Source: Cornus controversa (taxonomy: Eukaryota > Streptophyta > Magnoliopsida > Cornales > Cornaceae). Taken from it: DNA of 64,000 bases. The position numbers and the translations under genes were made by a program. The notes under the pieces are model-generated. The model was not told the DNA's origin. It was given only the letters and a program-made list of their open reading frames with translations, and did no database searches. The stretch spans positions 40,807,501 through 40,871,500 of the forward strand of contig CM048846.1 of assembly GCA_026545225.1 (NCBI GenBank), written 5' to 3'. This document shows, in pieces, positions 12,342-23,159 of the stretch; position 1 is the stretch's first letter, and each line of letters begins with the position of its first letter.

Positions 12342-13592
12342 TACTAAAAATAATATTATAAAGAAAATTATATTACAATGGACTCAATTTTCAATTTTAA
12401 ATTAGATGGTACTAGTTGGGCTCCCAAATCAAATTTTTTGACTCGACCCGAGTAATAAACGAAGTTGCAGACCTAACTGATTGAGCAATGATACATCTCA
12501 TGAAATTATTTCATGAATTTGTATCATTAATGATGTGGAAGGTAATAATTTTCATTATTTTAGGAGATAAAATTAAATGGAGAGTTAATATTGGTGAGAT
12601 TCCCTCCATACACGGAGTCCCATGATAATATCACCTCCTACATTATTCATGATACAAATTCATGAAATAAAATCTTATAAATTAATAAGATTAGTTGACA
12701 AATTCACCTCGTAGAGTTTGTCCGACAAAAGTCCCATACGGTGAGCATATTGAACTCTTGAATTTGGGTGATTATGGTCATTTGTCACCGGATTGCCAAG
12801 CGTATATCCCTGAGTCAATTATTGGAAGATCGTACTTCAGAATTAAATTAACCATGAATTACAAAACCATAAGTTGACCGTGAAAATTAGAACAACGTAC
12901 TTAAAAGTTAATTCTATATATGCATTTAAGTTTTAAATTGAATTAGTTATTTACTTTGAGCTTGATGGCTGGCTTGTATCCAGCTTCATTCCCTGTAACA
13001 ATACAAAAAAAATGAAAAAAGGAGATGGTGTTTGAATGAAATGTGCATAGTTCTCCATTCTGGTGCTTGAAAGAGATGAAAAACGAGAACAAAATTTAAA
13101 AACTAAGAAAAACTGCATTTTCCTCTAACATCATTGCAACATCGATCATGAAATACAAATTTATAGAAGCACATTGCATATATATATATATATATATATA
13201 GATATATATATTTAGTACCATTATATATGTTTTGAACAATGATTGGGACGACTTTGCCAGCATATGAATCACCAGTAACGTAGAAGGCATTTGATGTAAA
13301 CTCTGGGTGTTCCTTAAGCCACTGCAAGGTATTATATGACATTCTTATATATATATATACACACACATGTATAAGGTGGTCGATCAATTTGGAGATGATG
13401 TATTCAATAATTTGGCTTACCTTTCTCAGAAATTCATAGGTTTGTGCAGCTGAAGTTGTGTCATCCATGGTGTAACTTTCTGAGTAGTTGGCGTAGGAGT
13501 ACCCAGTGCCAACCGGTGCATCTAAAAATAATACGCTTGCAATCTAAAAGATTTTATTTACCATCATATATCATCGTATGATTAAAAGATTC

Positions 13593-13636
<44 letters not shown>

Positions 13637-16600
13637 ATACATAGATATGCATCAATATTGGAGTAGCTATGATAAAATGACACCTTTGTCCATGAATATG
13701 GGTTCAACATAAGTGTCGGAACATTTCCATCGAAATCCATTGTGTTGAACATTAATGGACCTACACAAAAACAAAAACATAAACATACATTAATTATATC
13801 AGTGACTTTCTTGGTAACAATTTTCTGCACCTATAATAAATATTTTATACTTGTTTCAAGTAATTTCTGATTATTATTCGCAAACTTTAGTTGTTAAGTT
13901 ATGTTTGTTCAAATTAGACTGAGATTATTATTCTTCTTTAAAGATTTATTTTTAGGATTAAATACAATTTAAAGTTTAGACTAATTACGACAATTTTAGG
14001 TCAAAATTCACATTAAAGTTACTCTTTTAACCTTATTATTTTAATAAGAAAATAAATGAAAAATCTAGATTTGTGAATTGACACTTTTGTCCGCCAATTA
14101 TTAAAATCAATTATTTTTTCCTCTCTCTCTCCTCTCAACCTCCTGCCAAAGCCACCCCCAAACATAGACAACACCTCTTACCAGCACCGCTCACCACCAC
14201 CACCTAAAGGATTTCCCCTCTTTCTTTTATCTCTTCCATCTCTTCATTCTCTTATATATTTACATATATACATACACACATGTACACAGACCACCCACAA
14301 ACACCAAGTAAAAACCCACAACTCCTCTTATTCTGTCAAGAGAACACCCACAAACAGCAAATAAAAACCTCCTCTTTCAAATATAATTTCTCTGCAAAAG
14401 CCTAAGAATTTTGACCCAAAGATTCATCCAAGAACTACTTGGCCCAGTTTGAAGGGATTTCGTCGATGACCATTTGGTGACAAACCCTAATGCAAAATAT
14501 TCGTTTTGAGGTTTGAAGACAATGTTATACATAGCGTGATTGTGGAGAAATGTTTTCGAGTCTTGTGTTGGTGAGTGATGATTGAGGTCGTTGAATTGCA
14601 ATGTGATGGTGAGTTTTAGTGTGATGGAGAGTTTCAGAGAGTTTCAACTTTAAGAGTTTTGGTGAAATGTATTTGGTCTCCAACTATTGCAATGTGTTGT
14701 TAATACAAAATCTTATGTGATATATTGTTCTAAAAGAACTGATTGATCCATAGATGAATGCAAGAGAACTGCCTCCATAGTCAGATTCAAGGTTGAGAAA
14801 GTGAGAGAAAATAAAACCAAACAAGAACAAAAAGGAAAATGTGGCGATGATATCAAAATAAACACCGATCAACAGTCCAAATTTTATTCCTAGAAATTTA
14901 ATTCCTTTCATCAATGGCTGCATTTGTTCCGTTTGTCTCTCTCTTCTCTCTCTCTACATCTACAATAATACACCTAAATTTGAGGTATTTTGGTAAATAA
15001 ATATGAGGGTATTTTTATTCTAAAATATGAGATTTTTTTATAAATAAATGTTAATGTAAAGGTTAGTAAAGTCCTTTCAAATGGAGAGAGAATATTTTGG
15101 TCACATCACTCATTTTTTTTTTACAGTGAAAAGTCACGGTAATAAGTGAGCAAACTTCAAGAGAACTTTGAGTATAATTAGACTATGCGGTGTACTATTA
15201 ATGTTATGTATACTGATAATTGTTGTCCTACTGATTTGAAGAGGGAGCCTGAGAGTCCTTCAAGATCCGTTTGGTTAGCTAGAAGTAGCGAGAAAGAAAA
15301 AGGAAAAGAAATTTTTTACAATTTTTAAGAGTTTGGTTAGAAGAAAAATGAAAATTTTTAGAAAAATAGAATTTCATAACTGCTCGTTTTAAAAAAAAAA
15401 AAATTGTAGCATAAAACACAAAAAAATTTACTTTCTCGTAACTTTATATCTTAATTTACTATTATACCTCCTTATTTCTCTTCGCTCTCCACCGATTTCA
15501 TAGAAGTAATAAGTTATTATAATTTTTCTTCATTGTGACTTTCATATTACAACATGTTATCTCTCACTAATATTAGTTTTAACATTAAGTTATATTATAT
15601 GTACACATACGCACATATACTATTAAAAACTGTATAGCTTTCTTATTTTTTTTATACATTTTTTATAATTTTATTAATTAAATAATATTTTAAAATTTTA
15701 ATATAAGAAGTTGAATAATCCGAACATGTTCACTTTTAAAATTCTCAAGAGTTACAATTCTTTAATCATAATGGAATTCTCAATTCTTTATATTTTATAC
15801 CTATTAAAAAAAGAGTTATCTTTTAGAGATAGATGGCTCTTTCCAATAGTTAATTATGTTTCTAAGCTAAATTACCATTATTAATGATTTTACCATCCTA
15901 ACTAGAAGATTTATATTAGCATTGAAGCATCACTATTATATCATGACTTTTAGTTTTGAATAATAGATAGTCTTTTATTTTGCTTACATAAACTTTTAAA
16001 TTTCAAATAGTCTCTCATACGTTCTTGATGACTTGTTCCATCTATTTCTTTGCTAAAAATAAATACAAATAATTGGGGGAGAAAGAGATCAAATTTATTT
16101 CCTAAAAATAAATATAAATAATTGGATAGAAAGAGATCGAATTATTTAATAGAAATTTATTTATTTATTGACATATGTGCAGTTGTTGCCATGAATATTT
16201 TTTCAAATGATTTTATCCATTATTTAGTGCCTTTTTCAAAACATAATTTTTTTTAAGCGTCACAAAACATTCAAAGGATAATTGATGAATGACAAAAGAG
16301 CAAAAGGTAGTCCAAATTTCAAAAATTCAGGTCACAACTTTTTTAATTAGGTCAGATTTGATCTTGACCTAGATCTAGGTTCGGATCCAAACATATTTGG
16401 TTTTTGGATTTGATATGTTGGCATTCTGAATTAGAGAAATGATTATACTACTTAGGCATAATAGTTAGACATAATTATTAGGCAGAAAATTTTACATTCA
16501 TTTGATGTATATGGTAAGTCCCACCACATACACTCACCACATGCATTCAATGAATGTAAAAGTTTCTGTCTAACAATTCTGCCTAACTATTCATCATAAG

Positions 16601-17398
16601 TATCATTTTTTTTTAGAGAAAAGGTATAGTAATTACAAATTTTTAATCTTTATAAAAATATAATAAATGAAAAGAGAGATCCAGTCAAATGAATTTGACC
16701 CGATTCACATTTAATTCACCACAGATGAGTTAAATATGAGTCACAACCACAACCTGTATTTCGTCCTCCCAATCCTGCCCATTTTTGGGAGGCCTAACCT
16801 ATCAGATATCATATTATATGTATATATATTAATATTATATATGTTATCCGAAACTGATGGAAAGGAAGAGATTGAAGATACCTATTTCATAAAAAAATCC
16901 AGTAAAAGAAGAACAACCAGGTCCTCCAGTAAGCCAAAGCAGAAGGGGGTCCTCCTTTGGACTGCCCTCAGACTCAACGAAGTAGTAAAATAGCTGCACA
17001 TCGTCCAGCTCTCCAACACTCACATACCTGGGATAAAACACACACCAGCATCAAACTCATCTTCTTTTCGCACCATTCACACACACACACACACACACAC
17101 ATATTTATGTATATGTTGTACTTGTAGATAGATGTACATATGCTACACGCATTACATATATAGAACTGTTAAATGACCTCGTGCATTATACGAAGTAACT
17201 CAAAACTCACCCGGTCTCGAGTTTGAAAGGCAGATCACCGGTATAGCCTGGCAGTGTCGTGATGGTAGATCTTGATATAGCAGTACCAAAGAGAACAAAT
17301 AAGAGAAGAATATGTGATATTGTCAATTGGATATTACATTTGGAAGGAATGAAATTTTCAAGGCATGGCTGGCCATATGCTTCCATAGGTATTGCCAT
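7131..17398 (-). CDS. Serine carboxypeptidase-like protein (SCPL), probable acyltransferase-type, 14 exons
   Basis: A secreted or vacuolar alpha/beta-hydrolase of peptidase family S10. Exons in transcript order: 17398-17211, 17027-16882, 13760-13684, 13543-13421, 13321-13219, 12992-12955, 12809-12708, 9308-9222, 8392-8222, 8129-8058, 7932-7811, 7649-7536, 7412-7355, 7214-7131. They sum to 1485 nt (494 aa plus TAG) with every phase consistent and no internal stop, so the gene looks functional. Residues 24-45 form a signal-peptide-like hydrophobic segment after a 22-residue hydrophilic leader; a start at Met5 is possible. The oxyanion motif is [11 protein letters not shown] (about 93-103), the nucleophile Ser197 is in VTGDSYAGK, the acid lies in SGDHDM (about 412) and the base is His471 in GAGHTAP. 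Thr in place of Asn in WLTGG, known from plant clade-I SCPLs, favours acyl transfer from glucose esters over peptidase activity, but the substrate cannot be read from sequence. Sequons such as NYS at 156 fit glycosylation. Intron 13 uses a GC donor. Confidence 0.92.
8443..9200. repeat. Degenerate repeat in SCPL intron 8
   Basis: The intron between exons 8 and 9 is mostly a decayed repeat. Two imperfect units of about 125 bp (8480-8605 and 8610-8735) each contain ACGACACGA, AAGTAAACCGACAT and TTTAATAAACGG. Further ACACGATTAT/AATAAGTTA copies follow to 9190. Its left edge, GGGGTGACAAAATTGTACACGACACG, resembles a start common to plant hAT-like elements, but I cannot find a matching right end. 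Confidence 0.45.
9818..10073. repeat. 128-bp tandem duplication in SCPL intron 7
   Basis: Two head-to-tail copies start at 9818 and 9946 with AAGGAATTCGAACTCCCAAC. They run through the tract TACTATTAGACTATCTCATTG and end near GAAGATCATGTTTATA. They differ at only about three positions, so the duplication is recent. Nothing here is coding; the small plus-strand ORF at 10011-10193 is chance. Confidence 0.9.
11073..12290 (+). mobile_element. Non-autonomous Helitron in SCPL intron 7
   Basis: The left end, TCTATACTACTATTAAAAG, is the classic plant Helitron 5' terminus. The right end has a hairpin (ATGTGC-ATC-GCACAT, 12264-12278) followed 8 bases later by the terminal CTAA (12287-12290). The element sits between A (11072) and T (12291), the expected A^T insertion without target duplication. 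Size is 1218 bp. It has no Rep or helicase coding. The interior is made of repeated blocks around AATTAGGGTTTCAAAATTGG (11450-11610 and 12040-12160). A (TA)n(CA)n microsatellite directly abuts the right end, as is common for Helitrons. Confidence 0.85.
12289..12341. repeat. (TA)n(CA)n microsatellite
   Basis: A run of TA dinucleotides followed by CA dinucleotides lies immediately 3' of the Helitron terminus. It is simple repeat only. Confidence 0.95.
12507..12670. mobile_element. Foldback/MITE-like inverted repeat in SCPL intron 7
   Basis: The arms TTTCATGAATTTGTATCATT (left, about 12508-12528) and its reverse complement (right, about 12648-12668) extend to about 30 bp with few mismatches, enclosing roughly 100 bp. 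The whole unit of 164 bp could fold into a hairpin. It ends only about 40 bp from exon 7 (12708). No clear target duplication, so the class is undetermined. Confidence 0.65.
13761..16881. other. SCPL intron 2 (3.1 kb), non-coding
   Basis: This intron contains no recognisable gene. It holds a C- and pyrimidine-rich patch (14118-14320, with CACC runs), CT-rich microsatellites (14938-14955), an A-run at 15390 and generally AT-rich sequence. The only structured unit seen is the foldback element at 16437-16608. The minus-strand ORFs at 14377-14601 and 14684-14923 have no recognisable domain and are not supported by splice signals linking them to anything. Confidence 0.6.
16437..16608. mobile_element. 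Foldback MITE in SCPL intron 2
   Basis: Long terminal inverted repeats span almost the whole unit. The left arm reads AAATGATTATACTACTTAGG, then ATAGTTAGAC and GGCAGAAAATTTTACATTCA. The right arm is its reverse complement with several mismatches (TGAATGTAAAAGTTTCTGTC, GCCTAACTATTCATCATAAG). About 172 bp, non-coding. Confidence 0.75.
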
Positions 17399-17430
17399 AT
17401 CTGAGTTCCACTGTACAGTTAATTTAGAGA

Positions 17431-17456
17431 TGTATATATATATATATATATAAGAG
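17431..17456 (-). promoter_or_regulatory. Putative TATA region of the SCPL gene
   Basis: Read on the minus strand, CTCTTATATATATATATA lies about 35-55 bases upstream of the first ATG (17398). It is the only TATA-like run close to the start codon. Since it is also a simple TA repeat, the assignment is weak. If used, the 5' leader would be very short. Confidence 0.35.
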
Positions 17457-18440
17457 GACTCGAGCCTTATGTTTCACCAAGAAAATGAAAGGCTGTGAAG
17501 ACAACTCGATCAGAGCTCTCTTGGATACGTCACTAGTAATTAATGTCATGATTCAAACGTGTACAAATTTAGGGACTTGGTAGACATTCTTGTTCGCATC
17601 TAACTTTCAAAGAACATCATATATGTAGCAGGTTCACAGATTTGTGAGACGTTGGCTGAGGCGGATTTGTTTAGTAATTTACGTCGAATGTTTAGAGTCG
17701 AATCTACGAGACAGTTTTTTATTAGCGCAATTTTTTAAAAAATAAAGATCATCTATTGATCTAGAAAAACTTTAATGTACTAAGAGTTAGAATGACATGA
17801 TATCACACATTATTTAAAAATTAACACATAATGATATAAACTACAGAAATTCAAATATTTTTTTATTTACGTGACAAAATATAGTTACACTTTTGGAGTA
17901 GATATTATACTAGCACACAAGAGTAGTAGTATTTTTCCCACATTATATCGCGATGGCATTACAATTTATAAGAGTTGAACCACTTGAGTATTACTACTAC
18001 TGGTGACTTGGCATAGTTTTGATTATTATGAAACAGAATCGTAAACTTAAATTATGTGATACATGTCATATGTATTAATACATGTAATGAAGAGTGGGTG
18101 GATATTTTGGGTAAATTACACTGATCACCTTTAGATTTGGTCAAATTACACAAGAGTACTTTGAGCTCCCTTAAATTTGTTCATAAGTTGAATTAGGTTA
18201 AAAATAAGTGTGAAAAGTCATGTATGCCCTTTATATTTTAATACTTGTATAATGAAAAAATTCTTTTATGAGAAATTAATTTTTTGTCCAGCATTTAATA
18301 AAATAAAAATCCACTCAATTTCTCTTTCCCTCATGTTTCTGGATACATGCATATACAGGTAGATATACAACTACACATATTTTTTAAGATCTGTACATAT
18401 ACATTGTAGTTTAATTGTACACAGAGAGAGAGAGGGTGAC
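17457..18440. other. Intergenic, upstream of SCPL
   Basis: No gene seen. The stretch around 18107-18210 (GGGTAAATTACACTGATCACC and following) resembles a start seen in dispersed plant repeats, but no inverted partner was found here. A (GA)n run is at 18421-18434. Confidence 0.4.
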
Positions 18441-18443
18441 TAA

Positions 18444-18844
18444 GGGCATCCATTACGCTGCTCTCTGCCGCGTCGATAGAGAGCAGCTAAGGCCCGTATG
18501 GGGCTTCGCTGAAAAGCAAGCCCCATCAAAAATGAATTTTTTAATTTATTTCTTTATTTGTGCGAAAAATATGTAATGTCTTTTTATTTGTCAATAAATA
18601 TGTGAGAAGTAAACAATTGAAAAATAATATTTTATTCATAACAAACAATTGAAATAAATAAGTTTTAAAAATTTTATGAATTATTTTTTATATAAAAAAT
18701 ATTAAAATAATAATGTAGAGAGCTCCATACCAGTAAACTTAAATCTCTACAATTGGAGGGAGCCACATCAGCAAAAAAAGCTAACGTGGCTCTCTCCATT
18801 TTAAATGCAGAGAGCCATTGTAGAGATATGCATAACGGATGCCC
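18444..18844. mobile_element. Tourist-like (PIF/Harbinger-type) MITE
   Basis: The terminal inverted repeat GGGCATCCATTACG (left) pairs with CATAACGGATGCCC (right). The 401-bp unit is flanked by a perfect TAA (18441-18443 and 18845-18847), the 3-bp target duplication expected for PIF/Harbinger MITEs. Subterminal AGAGAGC/GCTCTCT motifs recur near both ends. It carries no transposase. The ORF at 18805-19074 merely starts in the right end. Confidence 0.85.
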
Positions 18845-19045
18845 TAATATATGGTGTTGGAGATTGTAATTATGATGTTATGTTGCTCTGGAAATGGAAA
18901 ACAAATAGGCGTAAGCGAGTGATTGCAGATAATTCGATACATATAGTATCTCCCAGTGAAAGTATCACGTTGTCTACATATAAAGGGATTATGCAATTTC
19001 AAAACATTCACATCTTCTCCTTGTATTCTTCCTTTTTTTTTTACA

Positions 19046-20307
19046 CGTTAGAAATATTGAGAGAATTGTATTGAATTGATGTGTTAATGAATAATATATA
19101 AATGCCTATTTATAGGCATATAAACTTGGAGGTTAAGTACACTTGGGAGACAAGAAATCCTAAGTGATTTAGGAAAGGATATAATAGTATATGTACAATC
19201 TAATAGCCTCTCTCAAACTCAAGATGGGTTATATGAAGCCAACTTGAGTTTGGAAACAAAATCTTGAATGCGGTTTGACGAAAGTGATCTGGTTATGTGT
19301 GCAAATGTGGTCGTTGACATAGTCAATGATGTGGTAACCAACTGGAGATGTGGCTAGTAGTATAATCAATGACGTGGTAACCAACTAGAGATGTGGCAGC
19401 TGACATATATGGCAACCCAATGTTAAACATGGCTATTAACAGTAATCAAATGATATGACAACCCGATGTGTCAAATCGTGACTATTGACCATTGACGGAT
19501 ATGCTTTTCATTCATTTTGATGACTAAACGGTTAACGTTACAAAGTCATTTTGTCCCACCAAATGACATGATTACCAGATGTGTTAAATGTGGCTAAATG
19601 ACTGGACTCTGTTACTGATGTGGCTGCTGACATAGCAAAGTAACTAGACTCTGTCACTGACGTGGCAAATTGACTAGACTTTGCTACTGACATGACTGTC
19701 GATATGGCAAAGTGACTGGACTCGACTACTAACATGGCTGCCGACGTGGCAAAGTGACTAGACTCAACTTGGTAATTTGATGATGCATGTAAGGACCACA
19801 TGTTTCCAATAATGCGCCACTTTGTCAAATATTCATTTCCTTTCCTTTGGTAAAGATGGTGGTAGTGCGAACAACGATGATGGTGTTATTTGTTAGAGGT
19901 TCGACCGATTGTGGAGATTCGGCTTACATGGTGCTTGGACGAAGATGATGTTGGTTGTCATTGTTCCTTAGCAGGAGGAGGTTTGATCGGAGGAGACCCA
20001 GATAATAGCACAATTGGCTAGGTGCTAATATGGCGGAAACTATTTTCTACAATTGACCGCTGGGAATGAAGCCGATGGTGTCAACTCTGGCAGTGATGTA
20101 CATCGATGAACTGTGAAGACTACCAAAGAGTAGTAGGCTCTGATACCATTTAGAAATATTAAGAGAATTGTATTGAATTGACGTGTTAATGAACAATACA
20201 TAAAGATCTATTTATAGGCCTATAATTTTGGAGGTTAAGTAAACTTAGGAGACAATAAATCTTAGGTGGTTTAAAAAAGGGTATAATAGTATATATATAA
20301 TCTAACA
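19046..20307 (-). mobile_element. Non-autonomous copia-type LTR element
   Basis: Two direct repeats of about 160 bp (19046-19205 and 20148-20307) share TTAGAAATATT(G/A)AGAGAATTG, a TTTATAGGC(A/C)TATA tract and TATAATAGTATATRTA. On the minus strand the right copy is followed by TGGTATCAGAGCC (20134-20146), a good initiator tRNA-Met primer site. The left copy is preceded by a purine tract, GAGTTTGAGAGAGGC. Flanks TTACA (19041-19045) and ATACA (20308-20312) could be a 5-bp target duplication with one mismatch. The roughly 940-bp interior has no gag or pol, so the element depends on a partner in trans. It contains a minisatellite. Confidence 0.8.
19555..19775. repeat. Minisatellite inside the copia-type element
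   Basis: Imperfect units of about 35-45 bp repeat GACATGGC(T)G, CGACGTGGCAAA and GTGACTRGACTC in tandem five or so times. Read on the minus strand they form a spurious repetitive ORF (19538-19828) with repeated SSHFA-type peptides, which I do not regard as a gene. Confidence 0.75.
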
Positions 20308-20583
20308 ATACATATTAATATATACACTATCTCATCTAATCTACACTCCACTTATTTTTTCACATATGTACATATACATATTGTATATGCTTATATGCCA
20401 ACATGTACGAGTGGTGTTGGCATTTCATACAGTGACAGACTCAGGAAATTTTTTTTTAGGGTGCACCATTGAAGAATAAAAGAATTTAAAGAAAATTTAT
20501 TTTTAAATACCCCAGGGGTACCACGTGACAAAATGGAGAGTATTGTATGGAGAGGATACCACGTAGCAAAATACTCATAGGTA

Positions 20584-20796
20584 GGGCGTAGCCATTAAGG
20601 CACCAGTGGGTACATTAGTACCCACTTAACTCTATAATTTTTTTTTTTATATATAGTAAATGCAATTTTTTGAGGTTTAGAATTGTAATGACCTATTAAA
20701 TATGAGTGATGTACCCACTTAGTTTTATAAAAAATAAATTATAACCCGAACTTTTGCGTTCGTACCCACTTGTACAAATTCCTGGCTACGCAGTCC
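20584..20796. mobile_element. hAT-like MITE
   Basis: The terminal inverted repeats contain GCGTAGCCA and an inner GTGGGTAC (left 20584-20613; right CGTACCCAC, then TGGCTACGC, ending at 20796). The unit is flanked by TAGGTA on both sides (20578-20583 and 20797-20802). The flank is shorter than a full 8-bp hAT duplication, but the adjacent bases are degenerate. About 213 bp and non-coding. Just to the left (20431-20470) CAGTGACAGACTCAGGAAA resembles another hAT-type terminus. Confidence 0.65.
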
Positions 20797-20802
20797 TAGG
20801 TA

Positions 20803-20908
20803 TTGTAGACTTTCTCATTCTCTAGATCTAATCTTTTTGTGATTTTTTCCGGTGTTCTTACCTTCATTTACTCATGCATATGTGTATATATATATATATA
20901 TATACCGC

Positions 20909-20941
<33 letters not shown>

Positions 20942-22911
20942 TCACACAAACAAACCTCCTAAATTTGTACACTCTCTCATACGTATTATATACACATATA
21001 TACTGAAATATATATATATGATACATGTATACATATAGAAACATATATAAATACACATGAATTTGAGAGAGAGAGAGAGAGAGAGTAATGGAGACCATGA
21101 GTTTTGGTTGTTTGCGATGGAGGTGAGAGATGATGCTTGTGGTGCGGAGGCAGCGGTGGTGTGGTAGAGCAGGTGGGTTTTACCCCCAAAAAAAAGGACA
21201 GAGAGAATAAGGGTCGGGTAATGTTGTAATTTTATTTACCTTTGTAAGTATATTTCAGTCCATGTGATGGTGGATTGTTTTGTCATTTTATTAAAACATT
21301 TAAGGCTATTATTGTCTTCTCATACTTATGCAAGGGCAATTTGGTCATCTTACACAAGATATATATATAAATATCAATGATTGTACTTTCTTTTTTTCTG
21401 AACTTCTTTCTTTCGATACAAATACTCAAACTCCAATGCCTAACAATTAACCATACAAGCCAACTCCTAAGCCAAAAAAAGGACGAGGACCACTGATGAC
21501 TATGCATGTGACCACCTGTCATATACATTAATACATTTAGGCTCAGGACATGCAAATGAGGACCAGTCGACCAGTAATGACTTTACTTTCCAGTATGCAT
21601 GTGACCCCCTATTTTTTTTTTTCTTTTGAAACCAGAAAAGGCTAAAAACTCAGTTGAGAGCATATGATCATCACTGTTATATGTATTTATTTATATATAT
21701 AAATGAATGATTGTAGTACTTTCTAGTATTAATATGTTGCTTCTTTTCCATGTAACATACTATTCATATAAAAAAACCGCGGAATGTTTGAGAGAGAACA
21801 AATATCAAACTTTCCTTTTTTGATAAAAAAGAAAAAACAACTTTTATATGCTTGTTTGTTTGTTTTTTTTTTTTGTTTTTTGGATAACTGGATAAGTAGT
21901 ATATAAGAAGAAAGCATAATGAACAATGGAGTCTCATTTTGAGACAAACAAAAGCCAAGAAGGCAACCACCAACCAAAGGCCTTAACAGCAGACCAAATG
22001 AAGAACAAAAGACATTACAAGCTCCGGACCTGGACTGTTTGGTAGAAAACATCTTGGTGGTTTGTTTATGTGGATGAGCTACTGAAACATGAGTGGAGAC
22101 CACACTTAAATGGTGCTTGGTAGTTACAGCGTGGTAGATGATAGGTAGCTTAAAGCCAAAAAGCAAAAAGACCAACGGGTAGAAGCAGGATGATCCAACT
22201 TCTGTTCAACTGGAACGCAAGTTCAACGGACCTGGACCTGGACCTTGATGTCCTTATCAAGAAATTGTACAATGTCTCTAGAGTATTTTGATATGTGGTA
22301 CTCATTTCATATATTGCTTTTCATTTTTTTTGATAATAAGAAATTGTACAATTTCGAAGAAAAATAAAGAGTAATGTATAAACTTTAGAGAAAGTACCAT
22401 GTGTTAAAATACCTCCCCGAGTATTATAGATTTTCTCGTTTGCTCCTTGTAGTATGCAGTTGAAATGTTGAATTGAAAATAATGTCGACATTTTTTAGGA
22501 CACTAAGAACTACCTTTTTAGTTTTTCCTGCTCCTATAATTTATGAGATATGTTATGCTACCTCCCGAAATAAAATATGTAAGAGGAGCCCTAACTAAAC
22601 TTTTATTAGATGAAAAAAACAAAAACGAAAAACAATTTGGAACTCTTTGAAACTCCAATTTAACCTATCAAGTTAATTGCATAAAAAACCCATCAATTAT
22701 TAAAAAGTTTACCTGTCGTCTCACTGTATAGGGATAACATACAAACCAGAAATGAAAACTGAGTGAAAACAAAGGACCAAAAAAAGAAAATATTTGCATC
22801 TCAATTTTATATATAATTCTGATATAAAAGATGGTCTCCTACAAGCCTGGATATATTACCATTAATTGACGACTTTGTGCAATTATGATACAAAGAAGGT
22901 TGTGACAGGTT
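20803..22911. other. Intergenic, simple repeats only
   Basis: No supported gene. Contains (TA)n at 20886-20904, (AAG)n at 20915-20940 and (GA)n at 21065-21087. A 148-codon minus-strand ORF (21729-22175) has no recognisable domain, includes homopolymer-derived Lys and Phe runs, and lacks support. I see no other structure. Confidence 0.5.
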
Positions 22912-22914
22912 AGT

Positions 22915-23115
22915 CACTACAATAATTTTAGCTTTCGACGACAGGCTTTTTACGGCGGGCCCGTGTAGCCAGTGGTAGAAAGTGACTTTCTACGGCGGGC
23001 CTAAGTTGCCCGACATAGAAAGAATTTTCTACCGCAGTTAACTTAAGCCCGTCGTAGAAAATTACTTTCCACCACGGGCTAAGCCCGTGGTGAAAAGTTT
23101 TATTTTTATTACGCA
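22915..23115. repeat. CACTA left subterminal repeat array
   Basis: Motifs such as TTTTTACGGCGGGCCCGT, TTTCTACGGCGGGCC, AAGCCCGTCGTAGAAA and TTTCCACCACGGGC alternate in both orientations over 200 bp. The match is to the better-preserved right-end array (42415-42800), but more diverged. Confidence 0.85.
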
Positions 23116-23159
23116 CTATGCCCATGATAGATAGAAGGTATTATTTTTTTTTTTTAGAA

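Noticed and set aside
12695..12877. Plus-strand 60-codon ORF
   Set aside because: It is the antisense shadow of SCPL exon 7 (12809-12708), which has correct splice sites and homologous peptide on the minus strand.
19538..19828. Repetitive minus-strand ORF as a repeat protein
   Set aside because: It is a translation of a minisatellite inside a non-autonomous LTR element.
21729..22175. 148-codon minus-strand ORF
   Set aside because: No recognisable domain, homopolymer-derived Lys/Phe runs, no supporting splice or promoter context.
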